Shown here one piece after another: positions 1 to 11,659 of a stretch of DNA of 64,000 bases. The stretch is taken from contig NC_090446.1 of NCBI RefSeq assembly GCF_031143425.1, forward strand, positions 1,548,754,749 to 1,548,818,748, written 5' to 3'. Made by a program: the position numbers and the translations under genes. Below the pieces are notes generated by a model. That model saw only the letters and a list, made by a program, of their open reading frames with translations. It ran no database searches and was not told the DNA's origin. Origin of the DNA: Pleurodeles waltl (lineage: Eukaryota; Chordata; Amphibia; Caudata; Salamandridae). Numbering within the stretch: the stretch's first letter is position 1; every line of letters starts with the position of its first letter.

Positions 1-3000
1 GAGATGAGACAACCCTGGCTAGGGATCATGAGATGAGACAACCCTGGCTAGGGATCATGAGATGAGACACCCTAGCAAGGGAACATGAGCTGAGACAACC
101 CTAGCTAGGGATCATGAGACAAGTCAGTGCTGGCTAGGAAAAATGAGATGAGACCACCCTAGCAAGAGATCATGAGATGAGGCAGTGCTGGATATGGCGC
201 ATGAGATGAGACAGAAGTGGCTAGGAGACATGAGCTAAAGCAGCCCCTGCTAGGGAACATGAGATGAGACAGGCCTAGCTAGGGAATATGAGATAAGACA
301 ACCCTAGATAGGGATCATGAGATGAGACAACCCTAACTGGGGAACATGAAATTAGACAACCCTAGCTAGGGATCATGAGATGAGTCAGCGCTGGCTAGGA
401 AACATGAGATGAGACAGGCCTAGCTAGGAACATGCGATGAAACAACCCTAGGTAGGAAACATGAGATGAGACAGGCCCAGCTAGGGACATGAGATATGGC
501 TGAGATAAGGCAACCTTAGCAAGGGAACATGGGATGAGAAAGGCCTAGCTAGGCTTCATGAGATGAGGCAGCACTTGCTAAGGAACATGAGATGAGACAG
601 GCCTAGCTAGAGAACATGAGATGAGACAGGCCTAGCTAGGGATCAGAAGATGAGGAAGCACTGGCTAGGGAACATGAGATGAGGCAGGCCTAGTTAGGGA
701 ACATTAGATGAGGCAGCCCTGGCTAGGGATCATGAGATGAGGCAGCGTTGGCTAGGGATCATGAGATGAGACAACCCTGGCTAGGTTTCATGAGATGAGG
801 CAGCGCTGGCTAGGGCACATGAGATGAGACAACCCTGGCTAGGGATCATGAGATGAGACAACCCTGGTTAGGGATCATGAGATGAGACACCCTAGCAAGG
901 GAACATGAGCTGAGACAACCCTAGCTAGGGATCATGAGACGAGTCAGTGCTGGCTAGGAAAAATGAGATGAGACCACCCTAGCAAGAGATCATGAGATGA
1001 GGCAGTGCTGGATATGGCGCATGAGATGAGACAGAAGTGGCTAGGAGACATGAGCTAAAGCAGCCCCTGCTAGGGAACATGAGATGAGACAGGCCTAGCT
1101 AGGGAATATGAGATAAGACAGGCCTAGCTAGGGATCATAAGATGAGGAAGCACTGGCTAGGGAACATGAGATGAGACAGGCCTAGTTAGGGAACATGAGA
1201 TGATGAAGCAGCCCTGGCTAGGGATCATGAGATGAGGCAGCGCTGGCTAGGGACCATGAGATGAGACAACCCTGGCTAGGGATCATGAGATGAGACAACC
1301 CTGGCTAGGGATCATGAGATGAGGCAGGCCTAGTTAGGGAACATGAGATGAGGCAGCCCTAGCTAGGGAACATGGGATGAGAAAGGCCTAGCTAGGCTTC
1401 ATGAGATGAGGCAGCACTTGCTAAGGAACATGAGATGAGACAGGCCTAGCTAGAGAACATGAGATGAGACAGGCCTAGCTAGGGATCATAAGATGAGGAA
1501 GCACTGGCTAGGGAACATGAGATGAGACAGGCCTAGTTAGGGAACATGAGATGATGAAGCAGCCCTGGCTAGGGATCATGAGATGAGGCAGCGCCGGCTA
1601 GGGACCATGAGATGAGACAACCCTGGCTAGGGATCATGAGATGAGACAACCCTGGCTAGGGATCATGAGATGAGGCAGGCCTAGTTAGGGAACATGAGAT
1701 GAGGCAGCCCTAGCTAGGGAACATGAGACGAGTCAGTGCTAGCTAGGAAACATGAGATGAGACCACCCTAGCAAGAGATCATGAGATGAGGCAGTGCTGA
1801 ATAGGGAGCACGAGATGGGACAGAAGTGGCTCTGGGACATGAGCTAAAGCAGCCCCTGCTAGGGAACATGAGATGAGACAGGCCTAGCTAGGGAACATGA
1901 GATAAGACAACCCTAGATAGGGATCATGAGATGAGACAACCCTAACTGGGGAACATGAAATGAGACAACCCTAGCTAGGGATCATGAGATGAGTCAGCGC
2001 TGGCTAGGAAACATGAGATGAGATAGGCCTAGCTAGGAACATGCAATGAAACAACCCTAGGTAGGGAACATGAGATGAGACAGGCCCAGCTAGGGACATG
2101 AGATAAGGCAACCTTAGCAAGGGAATATGGGATGAGACAGGCCTAGCTAGGCTTCATGAGATGAGGCAGCACTTGCTAAGGAACATGGGATGAGACAGGC
2201 CTAGCTAGAGAACATGAGATGAGACAGGCCTAGCTAGAGAACATGAGATGAGACAGGCCTAGCTAGGGATCATAAGATGAGGAAGCACTGGCTAGGGAAC
2301 ATGAGATGAGACAGGCCTAGTTAGGGAACATGAGATGAGGCAGCCCTGGCTAGGGATCATGAGATGAGGCAGCGCTGTCTAGGGATTATGAGATGAGACA
2401 ACCCTGGCTAGGGATCATGAGATGAGGCAGGCCTAGTTAGGGAACATGAGATGAGGCAGCCCTGGCTAGGGATCATGAGATGGGGCAGCGCTGGCTAGGG
2501 AACATGAGATGAGACAACCCTGGCTAGGGTTCATGAGATGAGACAACTCTGGCTAGGGATCGTGAGATGAGACAATCCTAGCAAGGGAACATGAGATGAG
2601 ACAACCCTGGCTAGGGATCATGAGATGAGACAACCCTAGCTAGGGATCATGAGATGAGACAGTCCTAGCAAGGTAACATGAGATGAGACAACCCTAGCTA
2701 GGGATCATGAGCTGAGTCAGTGCTAGCTAGGAAACATGAGATGAGACCACCCTAGCGAGAGATCATGAGATGAGGCAGTGCTGGCTAGGGATCATGAGAT
2801 GAGGCAGTGCTGGCTAGGGAACATGAGATGAGACAACCCTGGCGAGGGATCATGAGATAAGACAACCCTGGCTAGGCATCATGAGATAAGACAACCCTGG
2901 CTAGGGATCATGAGATGTGACAACCCTAGCAAGGGAACATGAGATGAGACAACCCTAGCTAGGGATCATGAGACAAGTCAGTGCTGGCTAGGAAATATGA

Positions 3001-6000
3001 GATTTGACCACCCTAGTGAGAGATCATGAGATGAGGCAGTGCTGGATAGGGAGCATGAGATGAGACAGAAGTGGATAGGGGACATGAGCTAAAGCAGCCC
3101 CTGCTAGGGAACATGAGATGAGACAGGCCGAGCTAGGGATCATAAGATGAGGAAGCACTGGCTAGGGAACATGAGATGAGACAGGCCTAGTTAGGGAACA
3201 TGAGATGAGGCAGCCCTGGCTAGGGATCATGAGATGAGGCAGCGCTGTCTAGGGATCATGAGATGAGACAACCCTGGCTAGGGATCATGAGATGAGGCAG
3301 GCCTAGTTAGGGAACATGAGATGAGGCAGCCCTGGCTAGGGATCATGAGATGGGGCAGCGCTGGCTAGGGAACATGAGATGAGACAACCCTGGCTAGGGA
3401 TCATGAGATGAGACAACCCTGGCTAGGGATCATGAGATGAGGCAGGCCTAGTTAGGGAACATGAGATGAGGCAGCCCTAGCTAGGGGACATGAGACGAGT
3501 CAGTGCTAGCTAGGAAACATGAGATGAGACCACCCTAGCAAGAGATCATGAGATGAGGCAGTGCTGGATAGGGAGCACGAGATGGGACAGAAGTGGCTCG
3601 GGGACATGAGCTAAAGCAGCCCCTGCTAGGGAACATGAGATGAGACAGGCCTAGCTAGGGAACAAGAGATAAGACAACCCTAGATAGGGATCATGAGATG
3701 AGACAACCCTAACTGGGGAACATGAAATGAGACAACCCTAGCTAGGGATCATGAGATGAGTCAGCGCTGGCTAGGAAACATGAGATGAGATAGGCCTAGC
3801 TAGGAACATGCAATGAAACAACCCTAGGTAGGGAACATGAGAAGAGACAGGCCCAGCTAGGGACATGAGATAAGGCAACCTTAGCAAGGGAACATGGGAT
3901 GAGACAGGCCTAGCTAGGCTTCATGAGATGAGGCAGCACTTGCTAAGGAACATGGGATGAGACAGGCCTAGCTAGAGAACATGAGATGAGACAGGCCTAG
4001 CTAGAGAACATGAGATGAGACAGGCCTAGCTAGGGATCATAAGATGAGGAAGCACTGGCTAGGGAACATGAGATGAGACAGGCCTAGTTAGGGAACATGA
4101 GATGAGGCAGCCCTGGCTAGGGATCATGAGATGAGGCAGCGCTGTCTAGGGATTATGAGATGAGACAACCCTGGCTAGGGATCATGAGATGAGGCAGGCC
4201 TAGTTAGGGAACATGAGATGAGGCAGCCCTGGCTAGGGATCATGAGATGGGGCAGCGCTGGCTAGGGAACATGAGATGAGACAACCCTGGCTAGGGTTCA
4301 TGAGATGAGACAACTCTGGCTAGGGATCGTGAGATGAGACAATCCTAGCAAGGGAACATGAGATGAGACAACCCTGGCTAGGGATCATGAGATGAGACAA
4401 CCCTAGCTAGGGATCATGAGATGAGACAGTCCTAGCAAGGTAACATGAGATGAGACAACCCTAGCTAGGGATCATGAGCTGAGTCAGTGCTAGCTAGGAA
4501 ACATGAGATGAGACCACCCTAGCGAGAGATCATGAGATGAGGCAGTGCTGGCTAGGGATCATGAGATGAGGCAGTGCTGGCTAGGGAACATGAGATGAGA
4601 CAACCCTTGCTAGGGATCATGAGATAAGACAACCCTGGCTAGGCATCATGAGATAAGACAACCCTGGCTAGGGATCATGAGATGTGACAACCCTAGCAAG
4701 GGAACATGAGATGAGACAACCCTAGCTAGGGATCATGAGACGAGTCAGTGCTGGCTAGGAAATATGAGATGTGACCACCCTAGTGAGAGATCATGAGATG
4801 AGGCAGTGCTGGATAGGGAGCATGAGATGAGACAGAAGTGGCTAGGGGACATGAGCTAAAGCAGCCCCTGCTAGGGAACATGAGATGAGACAGGCCGATC
4901 TAGGGATCATAAGATGAGGAAGCACTGGCTAGGGAACATGAGATGAGACAGGCCTAGTTAGGGAACATGAGATGAGGCAGCCCTGGCTAGGGATCATGAG
5001 ATGAGACAACCCTGGCTAGGCATCATGAGATGAGACAACCCTGGCTAGGGATCATGAGATGAGGCAGGCCTAGTTAGGGAACATGAGATGAGGCAGCCCT
5101 GGCTAGGGATCATGAGATGGGGCAGCGCTGGCTAGGGAACATGAGATGAGACAACCCTGGCTAGGGTTCATGAGATGAGACAACTCTGGCTAGGGATCGT
5201 GAGATGAGACAACCCTAGCAAGGGAACATGAGATGAGACAACCCTGGCTAGGGATCATGAGATGAGACAACCCTAGCTAGGGATCATGAGATGAGACAGT
5301 CCTAGCAAGGTAACATGAGATGAGACAACCCTAGCTAGGGATCATGAGCTGAGTCAGTGCTAGCTAGGAAACATGAGATGAGACCACCCTAGCAAGAGAT
5401 CATGAGATGAGGCAGTGCTGGCTAGGGATCATGAGATGAGGCAGTGCTGGCTAGGGAACATGAGATGAGACAACCCTGGCTAGGGATCATGAGATAAGAC
5501 AACCCTGGCTAGGGATCATGAGATAAGACAACCCTGGCTAGGGATCATGAGATGTGACAACCCTAGCAAGGGAACATGAGATGAGACAACCCTAGCTAGG
5601 GATCATGAGACGAGTCAGTGCTGGCTAGGAAATATGAGATGTGACCACCCTAGTGAGAGATCATGAGATGAGGCAGTGCTGGATAGGGAGCATGAGATGA
5701 GACAGAAGTGGCTAGGGGACATGAGCTAAAGCAGCCCCTGCTAGGGAACATGAGATGAGACAGGCCGAGCTAGGGAACATGAGATAAGACAACCCTAGAT
5801 AGGGAACATGAAATGAAACAACCCTAGCTAGGGATCATGAGAGGAGTCAGCGCTGGCTAGGAAATATGAAATGAGACAATAAAAGCTAGGGATCATGAGA
5901 TGAGGCAGCGCTGGCTAGGGAACTTGAGACGAGACAGCCATAGCTAGGGGATATGAGATGAGGCAACATGTGATGAGACAGGCCTAGCTAGAGATCATGA

Positions 6001-8025
6001 GATGAGGCACTGCTGGCTAGTGAACATGAACTAAGACAACCCTGGCTAGGGAACATGAATGAGTCACGCCAAGCTAGGGGTCATGAGAGAAGGCATTGCT
6101 GGCTAGGGAACATGAGAGGAGACAGGACTAGCGAGGGATCATGCGATCAGGCAACCCTAGCTAGGGTATATGAGATAAGGCAGCCCTGGCTAGCGAACAT
6201 TAGATGAGACCTCCCTAACTAGGGAACAAGAAATGAGACAACCGTAGCTAGGAGACATAAGATAAGGCAGCCATGGCTAGGGAACATGAGATGAGGCAAC
6301 CCTATCTAGGAAACATGAGATAAGGCAGCTCTGGCTAGGGAACATGAGATGAGGGAACCTTAGCTAAGGAACATGGGATGAGACAGGCCTGGCCAAGGAT
6401 CATGAGATAACCCTAGCTAGGGATCATGAGATGAGACATCTCTATTTAGGGAACAGGAGAAGAGGGAGCCCTGGCTAGGGATCATGAGATGAGACAGGCC
6501 TAGCTAGAGAAAATGAGATGAGGCAGCCCTGGCTAGGGATCATGAAATGAGGCAGCGCTGGCTAGGGAGCATGAGATGAGGCAACCATAGCTAGGGAACA
6601 TGAAATAAGGCAGTCCTGGCTAAAGACCATGAGATGAGACAGGTCTAGCTAGGGAGCATAAGATGAGACAACCCTAGCTAGGGATCATGAGATGAGACAA
6701 CCCTAGCCAAAGAACACGAGATGAGACAACCCTAGCTAGGGATCATGAGATGAGTCTGCGCTGTTTAGGGAACATGAGATGAGACACGCCTAGCTATGGG
6801 TCATGAGAATAGGCACCGCTGGGTAGTGAACATGAGATGAGACAAACCTGGCTAGGGAACATGAGATGAGACAGGCCAAGCTAGGGATCATGAGCTGAGG
6901 CAGCGCTGGCTAGGGAACATGAGTTGAGACAGGCCTAGCTAGGGATCAAGAGATGAGGTAGCACTGGCTAGAAAACATGAGATGAGACAGGCCTAGCTAG
7001 GGATCATGAGATGAGACACCACTGGCTAGTGAACATGACATAAGACAACCCTGACTAGGAAACATGAATGAGACAAGCCAAGCTAGGGATCACGAGATAA
7101 GGCGGTGCTGGCTAGGGAACATGAGATGAGACAGGCCTAACTAGGGTTCATGAGATGAGGCAACGCTGGCTAGGGAACATGAGATGAGACAGGCCTAGGT
7201 AGGGATCGTGAAATCAGACACCCCTAGCTAGGGTACATGAGATAAGGCAGCCCTGGCTAGCGAACATTAGATGAGACACGCCAAGCTAGGGATCACGAGA
7301 TAAGGCGGTGCTGGCTAGGGAACATGAGATGAGACAGGCCTAGCTAGGGTTCATGAGATGAGGCAACGCTGGCTAAGGAACATGAGATGAGGCAGGCCTA
7401 GCTAGGGATCATGAAATCAGACACCCCTAGCTAGGGTACATGAGATGAGGCAGCCCTGGCGAGCGAACATTAGATGAGAGCACCCTAACTAGGGAACATG
7501 AAATGAGACAACCGTAGCTAGGAGACATAAGAAAAGGCACCCTGGCTAGGAAACATGAGATGAGACAACCCTAGCTAGGGAACATGAGATAAGGCAGCCC
7601 TGGCTAGGGAACATGAGATGAGGCAATCCTAGCTAAGGAACATGAGATGAGACAGGCCTGGCTAGGGCTCATGAGATAACCCTAGCTAGGGATCATAAGA
7701 TGAGGCAGCGCTGGCTAGGGAACATGAGATGAGACAACCCTAATTAAGGAACATGAAATTAGACAACCGTTTTTTGGGGACATGAGATGAGACATCCCTA
7801 GCTAGGGAACATGAGAAGAAACAACCCTAGCTAGGGAACTTGAAATGAGACAACCGTAGTTAGGGGACATGAGATAAAGCAGCCCCCAATAGGGAACATG
7901 AGATGAGGCAACCCTAGCTAGGGAGCATGAGATGAGGCAACCCTAGCTAGGGAATATGACATGAGGCAGCCCTGGCTAGGGAACATGACTCGAAATGAGA
8001 CAGGCCTAGCTATGGAACATTAGAT
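1..8025. repeat. 29-bp minisatellite array with higher-order structure
   Basis: The unit is about 29 bp, built on the words catgagatgagac and tagctaggga, with variants (ccctggc, ggcctag, gcgctgg) that alternate in a fixed order. The array runs from the left window edge, so its true start is not seen. Higher-order copies are visible: the word agggattatg recurs at 2381 and 4148 and gaggcagccc plus its neighbours at 1701 and 3468, both 1,767 bp apart; a shorter shift of about 870 bp links 4741 and 5611. From about 5,800 rightward the units become more diverged and the higher-order pattern fades. There is no long open frame and no sign of a gene. Confidence 0.95.
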
Positions 8026-8873
8026 GGCATGTGCCAAACATAGCTGTGTGGTTGGAACCAGCCTCTGGTACAATATTTTGTATGTTTGGTCTTGGTACAT
8101 ATTCTGAGAACCGAATTTTCATAGCGCAGTATAGAAGAGTTTTAGTCCATTGAAGGTCAGCGCTATGTGACACTATTTTTTCCAGGAACATAACTTCTTA
8201 TGGCAGAATAGGTCTCCTTGAGTTATTTTTTAGTTGACAGTAAGACAATAGCCTAGGAGGCCATTACTTGCCTCAGAAGAGCATTTGCAAAGGTTCTACT
8301 TGAGCTGTGGCTCTATATTTCAAGATGAGATGATATCTAGAATTACGCAGGCTGAACACAAGGTTTTTCTGATGGGAATATCTGAGTTTCTGGCGAGTAC
8401 TTGTCCATCCAAGATCCCAACATAACATCTGCAGGCCTGTGCTTTAAATGGAAATATAGAAGTGCAGGTACTCCGTACCAGACAGGACCTGCCCACGTAA
8501 AGCACTGGTGCATTACATGCCTTTAGATTATTCAGTTCCTTAATTAAAATTTCACTCTTCCTGAATCACAAAAAAGCACCTTGATCATGTCTCATCATTT
8601 GTTCCCACCAAAGAGGCCTTTGGCTGGAGGCAGAGGTGTTTATAGATGTCAATATCTTGCTAGGCTTTAGCCAATGTGTTCCAAAGCCCAGCATTGTGCC
8701 CCTCCCCACCTCCTTCCCCCTCCATGGATGGATTTGAACCATCTGATAAACTTGCTCTTCTAAGCAGCACTTGTATATTATAGAATCCCCAGGGGTTTGG
8801 TGATGTTGTCTCGAGGAAGAACACTGCACCTCCACTGGCCTGACCCTTTGCCAGTACCTGGGGTCCTTTGGTC
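8026..8873. other. non-repetitive spacer, no gene recognised
   Basis: Ordinary mixed-composition DNA between two arrays. Only short open frames occur (up to 141 codons), without recognisable domains or convincing splice sites. Nothing here can be assigned. Confidence 0.5.
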
Positions 8874-9215
8874 CAGTGATAATGCTGATGATGCTCACTG
8901 CCTGTGTCGGGGTGTCCGTTCTAGTGATGATGCTGATGACACCCCGGACAGTGTCGGGGTCCCTCCAGTCCAGTGATGATGCTGATGACACCCCGGCCAG
9001 TGTTGGGGTCCCTCCAGTCCAGTGATAATGCTTATGATGCTCACTGCCTGTGTCGGGGTGTCCGGTCTAGTGATGATGCTGATGACACCCCGGCCAGTGT
9101 CGGGGTCCCTCTAGTCCAGTGATGATGCTTATGACGCTTGTTGCCAATGTGGGGGTCTCTCCAGTCCAGTGATGATGCTGATGACGCTCACTGCCAGTGT
9201 CGGGGTGCTATGGAC
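8874..9215. repeat. 49-bp minisatellite, about 7 copies
   Basis: Units begin with gtgatgatgctgatga and carry a tcggggt word. Unit starts at 8876, 8924 and 8973 give a period of 48-49 bp. Two unit types, one with gctcactgcc and one with caccccggcc, are mixed along the array. Confidence 0.85.
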
Positions 9216-9612
9216 GACTGATCTGAGGTGTCCCCTGAAGAGATGGATAGACCGGTAGCACAGCACCATGGGTCACTCGCTGTATCTTAGCAACGTACCT
9301 CGACCACCGAGAAGGTCCTCCGTGGAAGCCACAGATCCAGCTCTAAAGCTTGGTGGTGCACAGCTCCAGGGCTGCGTCCTCACGAATACTCGGGTACTGC
9401 TTGTCCTAAAGAGGAGGGTAGAAGACAGACCCACGGTTAACCGAGTCCACACTAATTTGAAAAGAAAAGCAATATATTGGACATAGACCACACCAGATGT
9501 GGTTATTGTTAATCGTAATAAAAATAACTTGCTTTAATAAAATACTAATGCAGCATTTTTTCTTTTCTCAGTGCTGTAAATAACGCCGTTTACAGGTTCT
9601 CAATTCATAAAC
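9216..9612. other. spacer, no gene recognised
   Basis: Overlapping open frames of 72 codons occur on both strands at about 9268-9491, but the peptides show no known domain and start codon context is unremarkable. The right half is AT-rich. No function is proposed. Confidence 0.4.
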
Positions 9613-9620
9613 CTCTAAAG

Positions 9621-11566
9621 CGGTGGTTCTTAACCTGTGGTTCTGGGAACCCTAGGCATCTTCCAGGCCTTCGCCAGGGGTCTGCCACAGCTTAGAAAAT
9701 GAAACAACATTAACAGATTCATAAAGTGCATATAAATAAAGAAGCAAACTGTAAAGTTGAACATTTAAAAAAGTTTTATAAATGTCAAGGAATGTGAAAT
9801 TGGAGGCTCAATATTAAGTTAGTACCTTCAGATTGGTTTGTGGGAGCAGTGCACGTGATCCAGTCAGAATACAGCGGGACGATGTGTGGCCTGACTTGAA
9901 TTTAGAACAGCTTCAACCTTCCCAATAAAATGACAATTTTGATTTTATTTAAATATTTGTTTGTGAAAGAAATCTAATATTTCATCATTTCTATATGTGT
10001 TTGATGACGCTGGTTTCTGTATTTTTTGCGTATTGTTTTAAGACTCAAATCATCGACAGTGCTTAGGCTGGGATCCCTGTATCAGTACTGTGGAGTTTTC
10101 TAAGCTGTGACGTTTCATCCTTGCTGGTACATCTGTGATTTCATGGTGCTCCAGGATGGAACATAAGATGAGACTTGTTGAGGCAACAGCAGTTACTGTA
10201 GTAAGGACGCTCATACAGAAATGAAGAAGAAAGTAACTTGTATTCAATTTGACAGAGACTGCACCGGAGAAGCCTCGTCTTCAACCAGTCTCCTCTTTCC
10301 AACCTGGAACACCATAACATCACTGATGTACCAGCAATGCGTGAAACGTCATGGCGTAGAACACCGCACTATCCTTTCATTCTCTTAAAAATGAAAACAC
10401 CATTTCAAAACATAAGTAAGATTAAAAAATGGACAAAAGAAAAAAACTAAAATACAATCTATGGTAAAAGATATACATAGACTAATTGACAGCATACCTG
10501 CACCTATTTACTTCTACAACTGAAATTTGTAAGCTGAACTGTATAATTTAGTTATCTAACCTTGACACATTCGACGATACTTGAAAGGCAGCCTCCATGA
10601 TCGGCCGCTTTTGTGAACATGGACATCCTTGTCTGTCGACCCACTAAGGTTGGTCAAGGAATTGTTGACATCCACCTTACCTTGAGTAGTCAAAACCTTA
10701 TCACTTACTTTTACTACATCTCACCAATTACGCTTGCTGCCTCTACCAGCATTGACACAGACCTTAGTGATAACGAATGGTTCAGTAAATTTAATTCCCC
10801 CTTTTTTCTATGAACAGCAATTTTGATGCGTATCGTATCACCTACCTTAAACTAGTGAGGAAAAACTCTTTCTGGAGTAAAAGTAAATCTTTTGTGTATC
10901 TTGAGCGTCTTGAATTTTCTGACACACATTACTGTCAACATCCTCCAACACATCATGCTTGACATCCATCCTGCACAGACTTTAGTGGAAGGTTCCCTTT
11001 CCATCAAAAACTCAAATGGTGAAACCCTTGTGGGTGAATTAGGGGTTGTGCAATAGAATCACAATATAGAGCGCACTACATTCTAAACAATGCATTTACT
11101 GGCAATAGCCCATTGTACACAATTACCTAACACACGGTTCATGCGCTCAACTAAACCATTAGGTTGTGGGTGATAAAGTAAGCTTCTAAGATGTTTGATA
11201 CCTCGTTGTTGCAAAAAAACTTTGAACTCTTCACTGACAAATTGTACACCATTGTCATAGGCAAGAAATGAAGGGAATCTTTCTAGTAACAAGACATCTT
11301 TTGTGAAATCAATAACATTCGAGTAGTAGACTATTAAAACTACAGCAAATCTACAAGAAGAGAGTAAGGTATTGAAAGACCCACAAGGTCAATTTCTACT
11401 TTATCCCATGACTTGGAGGGTAATTCAATCATTTGCATACCTGGTCCTTACTCCATAATGACTGAGTAGGGGGTTCCCAGATTCCAGTAACAATTTAGTG
11501 GGGAGTCACCACATTCCAGTAATTAATAAATGTGGTCCACAAAAGTCAAAAGGTTAAGAACCTATG
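9621..11566. mobile_element. hAT-like element (composite), 8-bp target duplication
   Basis: The left end reads cggtggttcttaacc and the right end is its inverted counterpart, ggttaagaacctatg, so the inverted ends share gttcttaacc. Directly outside are ctctaaag (9613-9620) and ctcttaag (11567-11574), an 8-bp direct repeat with one mismatch, as expected for hAT transposases. Near-terminal sequence of the type ggttctgggaacc at the left and gtggtccac at the right also fits hAT (Charlie-like) elements. There is no transposase frame, so this is a non-autonomous or gutted copy. The interior carries a decayed integrase from an unrelated retrotransposon, so the element either captured that fragment or was later invaded. 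The 1,946-bp span assumes both ends belong to one element. Confidence 0.7.
10690..11440 (-). pseudogene. decayed Ty3/Gypsy-type integrase fragment
   Basis: On the minus strand the longest open piece (11083-11292) contains the second and third acidic residues of a DDE integrase: a YDNG motif and a GLVERMN motif with exactly 35 residues between the D and the E, the classic D35E spacing. Upstream, about 11382-11412, the same strand can be read as a VEIDLVG-like motif, the usual site of the first aspartate. Downstream, in other frames, an SPFEFL motif and a VGDTIRIK-like stretch match the region after the catalytic core. Stops and frame changes separate these pieces, so it is not functional. In life this enzyme would insert retrotransposon cDNA into chromosomes. 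No LTRs, protease or reverse transcriptase were seen nearby. Confidence 0.75.
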
Positions 11567-11659
11567 CTCTTAAGGATGAAAGGCCAAGACTCACCTGCCA
11601 CAACTTACCGCCGATATCAGCAGTGAACATTCACTCTCTGTGCCACTTTCCGTCTCAAT

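Noticed and set aside
1..8025. Regular repeats that might look like a CRISPR array
   Set aside because: Units are directly contiguous with no unique spacers, and the DNA is clearly eukaryotic.
9268..9491. Small gene with 72-codon frames on both strands
   Set aside because: The two frames overlap on opposite strands, have no recognisable domain and lie beside a transposon end.
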